The position numbers and the translations under genes are program-made. From contig RCSZ01000022.1 of NCBI GenBank assembly GCA_014898425.1, positions 124,001-188,000 on the forward strand: DNA of 64,000 nt, written 5' to 3'. This document shows positions 1 through 11,005 of this stretch, piece by piece (position 1 is the first letter of the stretch; each line of letters starts with the position of its first letter). This stretch comes from Botryotinia globosa. Its lineage: Eukaryota; Ascomycota; Leotiomycetes; Helotiales; Sclerotiniaceae. The notes beneath the pieces are model-generated. The model was given only the letters and a program-made list of their open reading frames with translations. It was not told the origin of the DNA and did not search any database.

Positions 1-1418
1 TGTTGTCGAGGACTTGTGTGGACTCAATGCACCCTCATCAACACCTGCATCTGCTCAAGCACCGTAGTCAAGTGGGGCAACAAGGTCTTGATCTTGAAGA
101 GGAAGATCTCTCTACGAGATAGTCAGGTAGCTATTAGTTGGAGGATCGAACATGAGTATTCCTCGGTCTATTACCTGCTCAAAGCTCGGAGCTTTAAATC
201 ATTGACATTCTCGGTATGTTGAAATGCGAATCGTAGAATAGGCTTACTAGCTTCTCCTGCAATAAGCTTGATGCTTCGTTCAAATCAATCTATTACAACA
301 TGCCTTGGTAGGTATGAAGAGCGAAAGTGATCTAATGGTGAATGATCTAAAGTTTTCATCTTTAATCTCCTGGCAAGCCCAAATCATAATAAGACACCCC
401 TCGGCAGTCTCATCGACATTCATAGTAGCATTGGAATTAGAAGCGAGCAGTGGCTTCATCACACTCGTTCTCTCATTCCTCTTCCCTTCCCCACAAGCCG
501 ACTAGGTATAGTCGAAGAAGAGTTTAGCCCATAAACGAAGGGATCAATCGAAGCTCGGAACACATTTTTTTATGGGCGATAGTTGATGATTGTGAAATGC
601 CTCTTTCGAGGTTCATTCTTTGCTGCTCCTGCAAATCTGAGAGTTTTAAGCCAGGTGTCTATCTTAAAGTCGTATGAAGGCCTCCATAGACCACTTTTTG
701 TGCGCCAGTTGATGGGTAGCTCATACAATTTGAGTTGTTTTGCGAATACCCAGCTCAACAAAACTCAATAGGGGTTATCTGTGAATATCATTATTGCTTT
801 GATAAAGGAGATTGCCATATCTCAAAGACCATCAGTCTCGCTAAAGAGTGTAATCTAATCGGCAAGATTGCTTATTGTATCGTGTCTCATTGTAAGGAAA
901 GAAACTCGATTGGCTTGAAGCTCAATTGTCAATGTCGAATATACAAGATAGCCCAAGCCTATTTTGCGTAATTTTACAGCTAAGAGTTTTCATCAATGTG
1001 AGCAACAGATATATGGGAAATCTTGATTTGTTGATGAATTGCAACACCTTACAAACTAATCGATTATACCCACCTCCCTTTCCGATGTACCCCTTCTCAT
1101 TTTTGCTATTCTCACTTCACATAAATCCTTAAATCATTCCCGAACTTCATCTGGATTCTAAAATATCGTGAAGTTTTGGAGTAGGTTGGGGTATTGAAAT
1201 GTGAAATGTGAGATGAATATCACTCACTCCACTCATAGTCAAACTTAAATATCAAAAATCAAAAGCTGACCAATAGTATTTTTGATTATACTTTTAATTA
1301 TTTACTAATGAGCGGAGATATAACTGTGCACAGGGTAGTTGTATATACGAAGAGGAGTGGCAAGGCCTTATACTATATAAGAGTAACGATGACTAAGCAC
1401 CCATGACTTATAGCACTA
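1..1418. other. Base-balanced unique sequence, no recognised gene
   Basis: This is the only stretch of the window with ordinary base composition, and the change to extreme AT at 1419 is abrupt. Short open frames exist on both strands (for example 16-222 plus and 280-462 minus), but none exceeds about 80 codons and I recognise none of the translations. A GTATGT at about 210, a GCTTAC-like branch site and an AATAAG about 50 bases later could form a small fungal intron, so the edge of a spliced gene extending to the left is possible. It could equally be intergenic or an old pseudogene. The sequence resumes at 8210 after copy A. Confidence 0.4.
1391..1418. repeat. Left target-site duplication of LINE copy A
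   Basis: The 3' part, CTTATAGCACTA, lies directly before the copy A tail and matches CTTACAGCACTA at 8221-8232. The upstream part GACTAAG resembles GATTAGG at 8210. The match is imperfect, with mostly transitions and a small gap, as expected for an aged duplication. Confidence 0.5.
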
Positions 1419-3735
1419 ATAGTAGTAGTAGTAGTAGTATTTATTAATGTCCATCGAGCCAGCTTAAAACCAACCCTGGGAATCTTCTAAAGGATATAGG
1501 AATATATTAAGCTATAAACTTATTTAATATCTTAAAAAGCAATTTATATATATAGAAATTAAAGTTTCTTTGAGTAATTCCTTCTTCATTAATTGAAATA
1601 AAACTAATAGTATTTTAGAATTTTAAAAACCCAAATATAATTTTTTAAAAATAAACAAATATAATATTATGAAGATATATATTTATAAAATATATTAATA
1701 TTGAAAGAAACTCTTATTATATCTTTTAGTTATTATTTAAATTAAATAAAAGAAAAGTAGGGTTTAATTGAAAAAAAAATTGAAAAAAAGAAAAAAAGAA
1801 AAAAGAATAATTAGAGATTCTTAGTAAAAATAGATATTAGTATAAAACTAAATAATTTCGAAGAATTCAATCAATATTAATAATTATATTATTAAAAACA
1901 AAAAATAACAAAAATCTTTTATTATTGATAAGAATGGAAATAAAAGTAATTATTTAAATCATTTCTTGAATTAAATTAGCAATTTATAATATAATATCAA
2001 ATATTTAGAAATCTTTTAATAATTATAGAAATATTCTAAATTAATGTTTTAATATTAGAATTTCCTATAGTATTATATAAAATCTTTATATTCTATATAT
2101 ATAATTGGAATATAATATAATATCTTTTTTAGCAAATCTAATTTTAAAGAAAATTTAATTATATAAATAAGATTCTATTTATTATAAATATTTAAAAGAA
2201 TAAATTATTATTTCTTTTATTAAAACTACTTTACTTAATTATAAAACCCTTTAATAATAATCCCTATCCTATTAATAATAAATATTAAAATAAAGCTTAA
2301 ATCTCAAATAGATTTATAAACCCTAAAGTTAATAAGCTTATCAACAACCTTGTTTTTTTAATACTTATATATTTAAAGAATTAATAAATCCTAATATCAA
2401 AAATCTATATAATATTTTAATAAATATAAAAAACTTATTAAAAGAAATCGGATATATTATTGTATAAATACTAGATTATTAAGATACTATTGATATAAAG
2501 TTATAAATATTATTTATTAAATGAAAAAATCCTTAAAATGTATTTAAAACTTATATAAACTCTAATTGCTTTTAAATCAAAAATATATAAAATGCTATTA
2601 ATCAAATCCAAGTTAATAATGATTTACTTTTTATTCTAATATATTATATATTTATATTCAACAAGCCTTTTTTTATTTATAATTTGTTTAAAGCTATTTG
2701 AGAAGATTAAGATCTTATTGAGAAAAAAAATTATTATTTCTTGAAATCAGTGATTGTTATTTCTTATTAATATCCCTTATTAAATTTATTCAATATTTTA
2801 AAAAGAAATATAAAGATTATAATATAAAATATACAATATTAGAAAGGATTGTTTTTAAATATTGAATTTTGGTTTTAGATTTCTATTATTGATTAATATT
2901 TTTATTCTTAATAATAAATAGAGATATAATCTAATGGATTATAAGATAAGAAGTATTTATTGATTAGATATATATAATAAAACAAAGTTTAGTTTTATTT
3001 AGTATTATATTAATAAATAGAATATTTATATTTTTAAAGAGAATAATTATCAAAATAGTTTTTTAGATTGGAAATATATTCTTAAATATTAAGGCAAATA
3101 TTTATTTCAATAAATCGATATATTAGTTTATTTAAAAGAAAACAATAAAATCGTAGATAATATATTAGATATAAAATGATTTCATTCTATTATTAAATTA
3201 TATTTTGATTCTATATATAAAAAAGGGAATAATATAAATAATAATCGCTTTATATAAAACTAAATTAAAAGATTATCAATTGTTTTTATAAAATTGCGAA
3301 TATAATATATTATTATTTAAGCTTTAGTAGTTTTTATAATAATATATCTTTTAAAAAAAAAATTTATTGAATCAGATTCCAAGTTATTTTAAAGTGGATT
3401 ATACTTCATTTTCGATTATAGTAATCAATGTAATAATAAGCTTTTTATTAATAATATAAAGGAAAATATAATCCCTTTTCTTTTTAATAAAATAAATCAT
3501 TTTGAGTTTCTTAAAGATAAAAGTAATCTTGTTATTATTATTTTATTCAAAGATTTTCTTTATATTATTTATTAAAATAAAAATATTGAAATTTAGGAAT
3601 TGAAAAGTTTGATATAGATAAAGATTATTAGTATATCTGAAGTATAGTTTTATATTTTGTAATATAAATTTAATTAAATATAATATATATAGAACTAAAA
3701 AGAAAAGAAAGCTTTGGAATATTTTGTATATAATT

Positions 3736-4470
3736 GGAGGTTTACCTCCTTAATATTCTTGTCGCTTGCGAGATATTAGTATTATATATATATGAAAAAT
3801 GAGAAACTTTTGCTTAATGAGATTTGATTTAAACGATCTAATTGGTTTGACTTTTTTGGTATTATAGTTATAGTATAGATTCTTAGAGTTTTTCAACAAT
3901 ATTATCTTAATTAATTAAATAAAAAAAGAGAAAAGTAGTAAATATATATGAAAAGCTAAGAGCTTTTAAATAATATATTGTTTATATTGCTAATTTTAAA
4001 ACTGAGGGTTTTATAAAAGGTTGAAGTTGAAATAATATAAATATAATTAGAGTTTCTATAATCAATTAAAAAAGGTTTATATTGAATATAGCTGATCTAA
4101 TATTAATAAAAATTATTTTAATACTATAGCTTTCGTAGTTCAATAGTATAATTAATGATCTGATGTGAAGTGACCCACTAAAATCTGAATAAAATTAAAA
4201 AATTGAAAAATCTGAATAAAATTGAAAAATCTGAATAAAATTGAAAAATCTGAATAAAATTGAAAAATCTAAAAATCTAAATAAAATTAAAAAATCTAAA
4301 TAAAATTAAAAAATCTAAATAAAATTAAAAAATCTGAATAGAAAAAGGTAAACCGACTTCGCCTGCAAGCTTTCAATAAATTTCTTTTTTAGATTTTTAT
4401 AATTATAAATATAATTATATAATACTTTCTCAAGAAGCAAGGGGTCCGGGGGCTCGCAGGCCCCTGGTTC
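3736..4470. mobile_element. Unidentified 735-bp insertion inside copy A with GC-rich hairpins
   Basis: Copies B, C, D and E run straight through this point, so the segment is an insertion in the RT region of copy A. The left end carries perfect small hairpins GGAGGTTTACCTCC (3737-3750) and TCGCTTGCGA (about 3761-3770). The right end carries GGGGGCTCGCAGGCCCCT, able to form a GC stem with a 6-base loop. Between them are a 19-bp tandem array and a sequence fitting the RNA polymerase III A-box consensus (4136-4146). I cannot define a clear target-site duplication; TATAATT is present on both sides but also in uninserted copies. It could be a SINE, a Helitron-like or other non-autonomous element, or captured mitochondrial GC-cluster DNA. 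Confidence 0.5.
4180..4340. repeat. 19-bp tandem array inside the copy A insertion
   Basis: The unit is CTGAATAAAATTGAAAAAT, about eight copies with one short irregular unit. The first half keeps CTGAAT and ATTGAA, while the later units read CTAAAT and ATTAAA, a G-to-A shift in otherwise identical units. Confidence 0.85.
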
Positions 4471-6644
4471 TATAATTGAATATAATCGAGTTCTTTAGAT
4501 AAATTTGAATATATTGATTAATAAGGAAGGATTCAATTAATCTTAGAAAAACTAGAGATTAATTTTATTTAATTATTCTTTTTAATAATTTTTGTTTTAA
4601 AAGTATATCGAAAATATTTTAAATATTTATAATAATTATAATAACTTTTAATCCTAAAAGAAAAGTAGTTTTTATATTATATATAAAATAGATAATTAAA
4701 TTTATAATAACTTTTTTAGGGAAAATTTCTTTATATTATAGGCTAAGAATATTATTGATTAATATAATTTATATTAAATAATAAATTACAATTCTTTTTA
4801 AATCTTTTAAGATATAAAAAATAAATATAATTGATTATTAGAAGTAGATAGAAAATCTATTTTTTTTATTAATTTTGAGTAATATAATTATTTCAATAAA
4901 CTTTTAAATTCATAGAATAAAATTGAATATTAGGTATTAATTGTAAAGTTTATATAAAGTATTATTGATTATTGATTAGTAGATTTTGAGTATTTATATT
5001 ATAATATAATTGGTATTTAATGAAATATTAAAGATTTCAATAATATTATATTTGATTTCTTTTATTGAAATAGATTGGAATTATTTTAGAATATTTAATT
5101 TATTTTAATTTTTAAAAAGATTATATTCAAGATTATTAAAAGTATTAAAGTAATCGAAAATCTTTTTATATAAAACTCTAATTTTCTTTATAATATTTTT
5201 AATAAGATTTCTATTAATATATAATAAAAGTGATTTTAAATTAAATTTTAATTTGTATTAATGAATAATTTTACAAAGTTTTTTATTATTTTTCGTTTTA
5301 TTTATAATATTCTTTTAATATTTGTATTTTATTTATTAAATTATTTTATAGAAAATGAGAATTATTTGAAGAATATTTTTATTTCAAATATTATATTTGT
5401 GGAAATGATTTTGATATATTTTCTTATATTTGAAGATTTATTATAATATAATTTTACTATTTTCTTTATTAGATTTATTAATTGTATGGATAATGATATT
5501 TATTATTATTGTAAAGTCAATTATGTATACCTCGATTATTATTTTATTTATAAAAAAAAGGGAATTGGAAAGGTAGATTATATTGATATATATTAGATCA
5601 AAGAGTTTTTCTAATTTTATTTCCAGAATCTTGTAGTAATATTGTTCTAATAAAGTTATATTTTATTCTAAAATAATAATGAATTATATTTCGTAATCTA
5701 AATTATTATATATATATTTCTTAATAATAATTTTAATAAAAAGAATATTTGAGAAGATAAAGTTAATAATATAATTAGTTTTATATATAAATTTGTTAGA
5801 GATATTAATAAAGTCTATACTATTATTATTAGATTAGTATATTAGATCTAAGCCTTTGTATTTAAATTATATCCCTAATTCAAATATATAATATTAAATA
5901 TTGAAATCACTTTCTACTAAGTATTGAGATAATAGAATTAGATAGGATATATGATTAATTGTTTTATTATTATTTGATTAATAATATAGATTGAATATAA
6001 TGTTTTTATTTATATTAATTTAAAGAAGATTTTTATTATATATAGAACAATGTTATTATATATATAAACTAATATTTATATATATATATATATTATAATT
6101 TAAAAATAGTTTGATTTTTTAAGATTTTCAAAATCCTAGGAGTTTATTAAAATGTAATAATTATAGTTTAAATAATTTTGTATTTATATATTAATAATTG
6201 TTTAGGATTTTTAAATATAATTAATATCGATTTATTAAATATTAGAAATTACAAGAATTATTGTATATATAAAAATACTTTTGTTAATATTAGTTTAATA
6301 AATCTAAAGATTGTATTATTGGATTTATTGATTACAAATTCTATTATAAAACTTATTATATTAAATTGATATTAATAAAATATATTTTCAAAATCGAATA
6401 TATTAAGTTTATTAGAGTTTTATATATAACGAGAAATATTTTTGTTTTTTTATTATTTATTTTTGAATATGATTTAAAGGTTTTTATTTAGAAGAGAATA
6501 AATGTTTGGATTATAATTATAAAAGTTTGTATCTAATTCTAGATTAAAATTTAATTAATAATAAAAATAAATTCAATTTATTTATATTAAACAATAATAA
6601 TATTATACTTGTATTTATTAATAAATTTTATAATTATAATTATA

Positions 6645-7899
6645 AAAATATTAAACATTTTTGTTTTATGGATTTTAATAAATATATTGATTATTTTGTA
6701 TTAAATCTCTTTTATTTTTTGAATAGTTTTAAACTTATTTTTGATAAAAAGTATTATAATATTCTTTTTGTATTAAAGAATAATAGAATATTTATTATAT
6801 CTAATCTTGAATGAATTATAATAATCAATATATTTAGATGATATTGTATAATTAATATTTACTAATTCTTTATATATATTTATTCAATAATTATAATAAA
6901 TATAAAAAGGAAATCAATTATATCTAAAAAGAAAGCAATATTCTTAATAGTTTAAATTGTATTAAATTATAATATATTTTTTTTCAATTAATTTGAAAGA
7001 ATTATTAATATTGAAAAAAATAAAAGAATAGATTATTTCAATAAATAAAATGATTTAAATAATTCTATTGAAATATTCATTGATTTTATAATTAAAGGAT
7101 TTAATAATAATTAAATAATTTTTTGTTTATATAAAAGTTTTATTAAAAATAAAGACTTTATTTATTATAATTGTTTTATTATTTAAATTTATAAAGGAAA
7201 TAGGGATTTTTATAATTATATAATTATATCAAATCTTTGGAATAATTAGGGATATAATATTTAGTATTTATAATACTTTTTATTGATTGTATTTATTATA
7301 AAATAAATTGTAAATATTATTCAATATAAAAATAATTGTTTAATTTGTGGTTGTAAATAAGATTGTTGGGATATCAATTAAAAAGAAATCTTTGATGATT
7401 TCTATAAGATATTGTGAGAAAATAAAAATAAAGAGTTGATTAAATAAAACTAAAAGTTTTTATTTAGTAAATAATCTTTAATTTTGATATTAAATATAAT
7501 TCAAGATAAATAAAAAAATTAATATAAAGTTATAAAAGGTTTTTTTGGATTATATATTTCTAGATTTAGAAAATATATTATTTCTAATATTATTTGTATT
7601 ATTAGATTTAATTATTTTTGTAAAGGTTTTAAAATTAATAATAAATATAATATAAATAGAGAATTGAATATAAATATCAAATGATATAAAAAGAATAATA
7701 ATATTAATGAAAATAAAAATAATTATAAAATTAATTATAAAATTAATAAATTCTTTTATAAAGATTATATTAGATATATTTATATAGAATATTATAAAGA
7801 TATTAAATAATATTATAAGATTTGTAATAATTGTATATTTATTTTTTATATTATATTCAAAAATATTAAATTGTTTTTTGATAATATTTAATATATTTG
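6645..7899 (-). pseudogene. ORF1 relic of copy A (gag-like)
   Basis: Position and translation match the ORF1 region of copies D and G: an Ile, Phe and Asn-rich N-terminal part, then a Lys-rich stretch. In the intact family ORF1 would be an RNA-binding gag-like protein. Here the frame is interrupted throughout. The Ile/Phe/Asn bias is what Ala, Thr, Ser, Val, Asp and Gly codons become after C-to-T and G-to-A change. Boundaries are projected from copy D. Confidence 0.5.
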
Positions 7900-8209
7900 A
7901 AATAATATTTGGATTATAATAATTGATTTTGAAAAGGAAAAGTATTTGAGTATTTATTTAATTTCTTTTTTTTTAATTATATAAAATTGATTGAAATTAG
8001 ATAGAGATTATGAATCTAATAAATATATAAATCTAAGGTTTAATAATTGTAAGAAATGATTTGATATTATAAACTTATTATCTAATAATATTATTATAAA
8101 AGTAATTATTGAATTAAATTAAAAAGTTTATAAAGAATATAGAGAATTAATTCTGTATAATAAAATCGAAAATACGAAGATATCTTGATTTTGGGATGTT
8201 GTGTCGATC

Positions 8210-8450
8210 GATTAGGAGTGCTTACAGCACTAGTGAGCCTGCGATAGGGAATTCTATTAATGAAATTAACCTTTGAAGTGGGTGATCATGAGTATTTTCC
8301 GATTGTTCAAAGCCAGAATAGGATGATCTCGCTAACGCTTTTTGTAATAGTTCGTACTACTTTTAAGAATATATATCGGAGAACATATAGAAGAAGGATC
8401 TTTAATTCAAATCAAGTATAACAAGTATTTTCGTCGAAGACTAGATAAAT
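8210..8450. other. Right flank of copy A, continuation of the base-balanced sequence
   Basis: Composition returns to normal directly after the element head. The first bases (8210-8232) form the right target-site duplication of copy A, ending CTTACAGCACTA. No gene is recognised. From about 8450 the sequence becomes moderately AT-rich. Confidence 0.5.
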
Positions 8451-8459
8451 GTATGTCAT

Positions 8460-10075
8460 GAAGTTCACTGAATTAATCCTTTCTATTATTAATACATCTA
8501 ATGTTTTAAGTATGATTTTGATTTCCATAAACATATTATACAATTTATTGATTATTAATTTTATGATATAAGCTTTCTGATTGTTTATTTACTTAATGAC
8601 TCTGAAATCTATATGACTGGGCTGAAATATTCATTTCGAAAGTCTATAATTTTATACGAATTCTTGAAAATGTTTATTTCATTAGTACTGACAAGGGATT
8701 GAAAGTAATCGAACTACAACTGATTCTTTGAATACACATCTCTCATGTAAAGAATTCAATACAAATTAGAAAACTAAAAGCTAATCGATAAAGAATATAA
8801 ATAAATACCCTATATGCAAATATTAAAGTAATAGAATTGAAAAAATGTTAATCAAGAATAAAAGATTCATGAAATTCGATACCCAGGTAAACTCAAAAGC
8901 TGAGAAATCGCTAATAATGTATTTCCTTTACTCTTATCTCACATTTGTCGAAGAATTCATTAATCTAGAAGTCTGATTAAAAGATGAATTGAAATTTTGT
9001 ACCTTTGTAAAAATTTGGTAAATATCTTGAGTTTTTAGGAAATCCAGAGTATTGAAAAACAGATATGAAATATTAGATTGGAAGAGCTAAAGGAGGAATA
9101 AGTAAAATAATTAGATTCATTAGATTTATTAGATTTATTAGATTTATTAGATTTATTAGATTTATTAGATTTATTAGATTTATTAGATTTATTAGATTTA
9201 TTAGATTTATTAGATTTATTAGATTTATTAGATTTATTAGATTTATTAGATTCGTTAGATTTATTAGATTTATTAGATTTATCAGATTCGTTAGATTTAT
9301 TAGATTTATCAGATTCGTTAGATTTATTAGATTTATTAGATTCGTTGGATCTATTACATGGATCAGATTGAGGCGTAATAGCGCCTTCGACGACGCTTGA
9401 CGAGCCAGAAGCGAGAGATTAGCGAAATTCATAGACTATTATATTCTTATCAATCTTATTGTTAGAAAATTTTGTTATTAGATTAATAGAAAGTTTAGAT
9501 TGAATTTACTCCACTTTGATTAATATAAAAGATATTATTTCAGAACGTTTTAAATCTTTAGACAACTTCAAAATTTACATTTCCTCATATACTACTGAAA
9601 GTCTAAAATATTACTTTCACGATATTGAAATTATTTTAACTCACTTTTTGTATTATTTGGATTCTAGTTTCATATGACTGAAATTATAACCAGAGTCGAA
9701 ATATAGAATTCACAATCAAAAATTAGAATTCAGAATCAGAATCGAAAATTCTGAATTGAAAATTTGAAATCTAGGAATAGGAATCAGAATCTAGAATGAA
9801 TAGTATAGAATATTAGATTAGAAGTACAGAATCTACAATTAAAACATAGACTCAATCTTTCAATTGCAATATCTAGTCTATTAAATTTAAATTTTAGCTC
9901 TTAAATATAACTTCTGAATTCAAGAATATAGTTAAAAATTATAAAATGTAGTTGTTATGAAATCTAAAAAATCCAAGAGTACTTAAATTTCTATAAGTTT
10001 CGATAGTGTAGGAGTGAATGAATTTACTTTCTATATTATTAGAGTAAATTACCCGTTTTTCTAAAACAAATCTCG
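8460..10075 (-). repeat. Dispersed repeat family R, copy 1
   Basis: By eye, the reverse complement of this region aligns in pieces with two other parts of the window. The 9430-10075 part matches 62220-62840 (shared TTACTCTAA, CTAATTGTAGATTCT, TTAGAATTCAAAT-like blocks). The 8500-9460 part matches 26100-27000, including an 80-bp module and the sequence beyond the minisatellite. Differences are largely transitions. The 9-bp minisatellite at 9111-9351 sits inside it. No coding capacity is recognised and no termini were found, so its class is unknown. Confidence 0.5.
9111..9351. repeat. 9-bp minisatellite, unit TTAGATTTA
   Basis: About 26 tandem units. The right third carries variants TTAGATTCG and TCAGATTCG, while the left two thirds are almost uniform. 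The open minus-strand frame through it (repeated Asn-Leu-Ile) is a consequence of the 9-bp period, not evidence of a protein. Confidence 0.95.
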
Positions 10076-10089
10076 GTACTTACTAAGCT

Positions 10090-10140
10090 CTATTAGTAGT
10101 ACTAATAGTATTTCAGCGAGCCGGGATAAGGCTAACCCAA
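10090..10140 (-). mobile_element. Short LINE 3'-tail scrap, split by copy B
   Basis: The sequence AGTAGTACTAATAGTATTT followed by AGCGAGCCGGGATAAGGC resembles the tail and 3' UTR of the LINE read on the minus strand. It continues at 16231-16252 after copy B (AAGGAACCTC). It therefore predates copy B and was its target. Only about 75 bp remain. Confidence 0.6.
10127..10140. repeat. Left target-site duplication of copy B
   Basis: TAAGGCTAACCCAA, an exact 14-bp match to 16231-16244, directly abutting the (TAC)n tail of copy B. Confidence 0.9.
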
Positions 10141-11005
10141 GTAGTAGTAGTAGTAGTATTTATTAACATTCATCGAGCTGGCTTAAGATTAACTCTGGGA
10201 ACCTCTTGAAGGATATAAGGATATATTAAGCTATAGATTTATTTAATATTTTAAAAAACAATTTATATATATAAGGATTAGGGTTTATTTAAATAATTTT
10301 TTTTTTATTAATTGAAATAGAATTAATAATATTTCTAGGATTCTAAAAAGCTAAATATAATTCTTTAAAAATAAACAAATATAAATTCTAAGAATATATA
10401 TTTATAAAATATATAAATATTAAATAATATTTCTATTATATTTTTTAATTATTATTTTAAATTAAATAAAGGAAAAGCAAAATCTAATTAAAAAAAAAAA
10501 AAAAGAAAAGAAAAAAAGAAAAAAAGGTGATTAGATATTTTTAATAGAAATAAATATTAATATAAAATTAAATAATTCTAAAGAATTTGGTTAATATTAG
10601 TAATTATAATATTAGAAATAAAAAATAATTAAAAATTTTTATTATTAATAAAAATGAGAATAAAAATGATTATTTAAATTATTTTTCAAATTGAATTAAT
10701 GATTTATAGTATAATATTAAATATTTAAAAGTTTTTTGATAATTATAGAAATATTTCAAAATAATATTTTGATATTGGAATTTTTTATAATATTATATAA
10801 AATCCTTATATTCTATATATATAATTAGAATATAATGTAATATTTTTTTTAATAGATTTAATTTTAGAAAAAACTTAATTATATAAATAAGGTTTTATTT
10901 ATTATAAATATTTAAAAAAATGAATTATTATTTTTTTTATTAGAATTATTTTATTTGATTATAAAATTTTTTAATAATAATCTTTATTTTATTAATAATA
11001 GATAT

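Larger units (their letters stand above)
2250..6535 (-). pseudogene. ORF2 relic of copy A (endonuclease-RT-RNase H)
   Basis: This is the degraded polyprotein frame of the LINE. Near 3624-3641 the translation reads F-R-Y-T-N-N-L-Y-L-Y, the RIP product of the RT core F-G-Y-A-D-D; upstream is the decayed S-P-x-L-Y-x-L-Y block typical of LINE RTs. Near 2330-2370 the RNase H end retains V-D-K-L, matching A-D-K-L of the GNExAD motif. The frame is broken by many TAA, TAG and TGA codons, consistent with CAA, CAG, CGA and TGG sources, and by the insertion at 3736-4470 just upstream of the catalytic motif. Ends are approximate and were placed from copy D. Confidence 0.7.
1419..8209 (-). mobile_element. 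Tad1-like LINE, copy A, full length with an internal insertion, RIP-degraded
   Basis: Read on the minus strand, the copy starts at 8209 with the family head (GATCGACACAACATCCC) and ends at 1419 in a (TAC)n tail preceded by AATAAA. It is about 700 bp longer than copies B, D and E because a foreign 735-bp sequence sits at 3736-4470. It retains more C and G than copy B, so it is less mutated or has a different RIP history. The RT catalytic codons survive at 3624-3635 as TAT ACT AAT AAT. The flanks have normal composition while the element does not, so mutation stops at its edges. Not functional. Confidence 0.85.

Noticed and set aside
4125..4200. A complete tRNA gene
   Set aside because: Only the A-box-like part fits; there is no B-box, acceptor stem or anticodon arm of the right shape.
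5261..5446. Short plus-strand frames over the LINE copies (here in copy A) as membrane proteins
   Set aside because: They lie antisense to the LINE ORF2; their hydrophobic Ile/Phe/Leu content follows from AT-rich mutated sequence.
9073..9432. 119-codon minus-strand frame with Asn-Leu-Ile repeats
   Set aside because: The 9-bp minisatellite cannot produce stops in this frame; the non-repeat ends match repeat family R rather than any protein.
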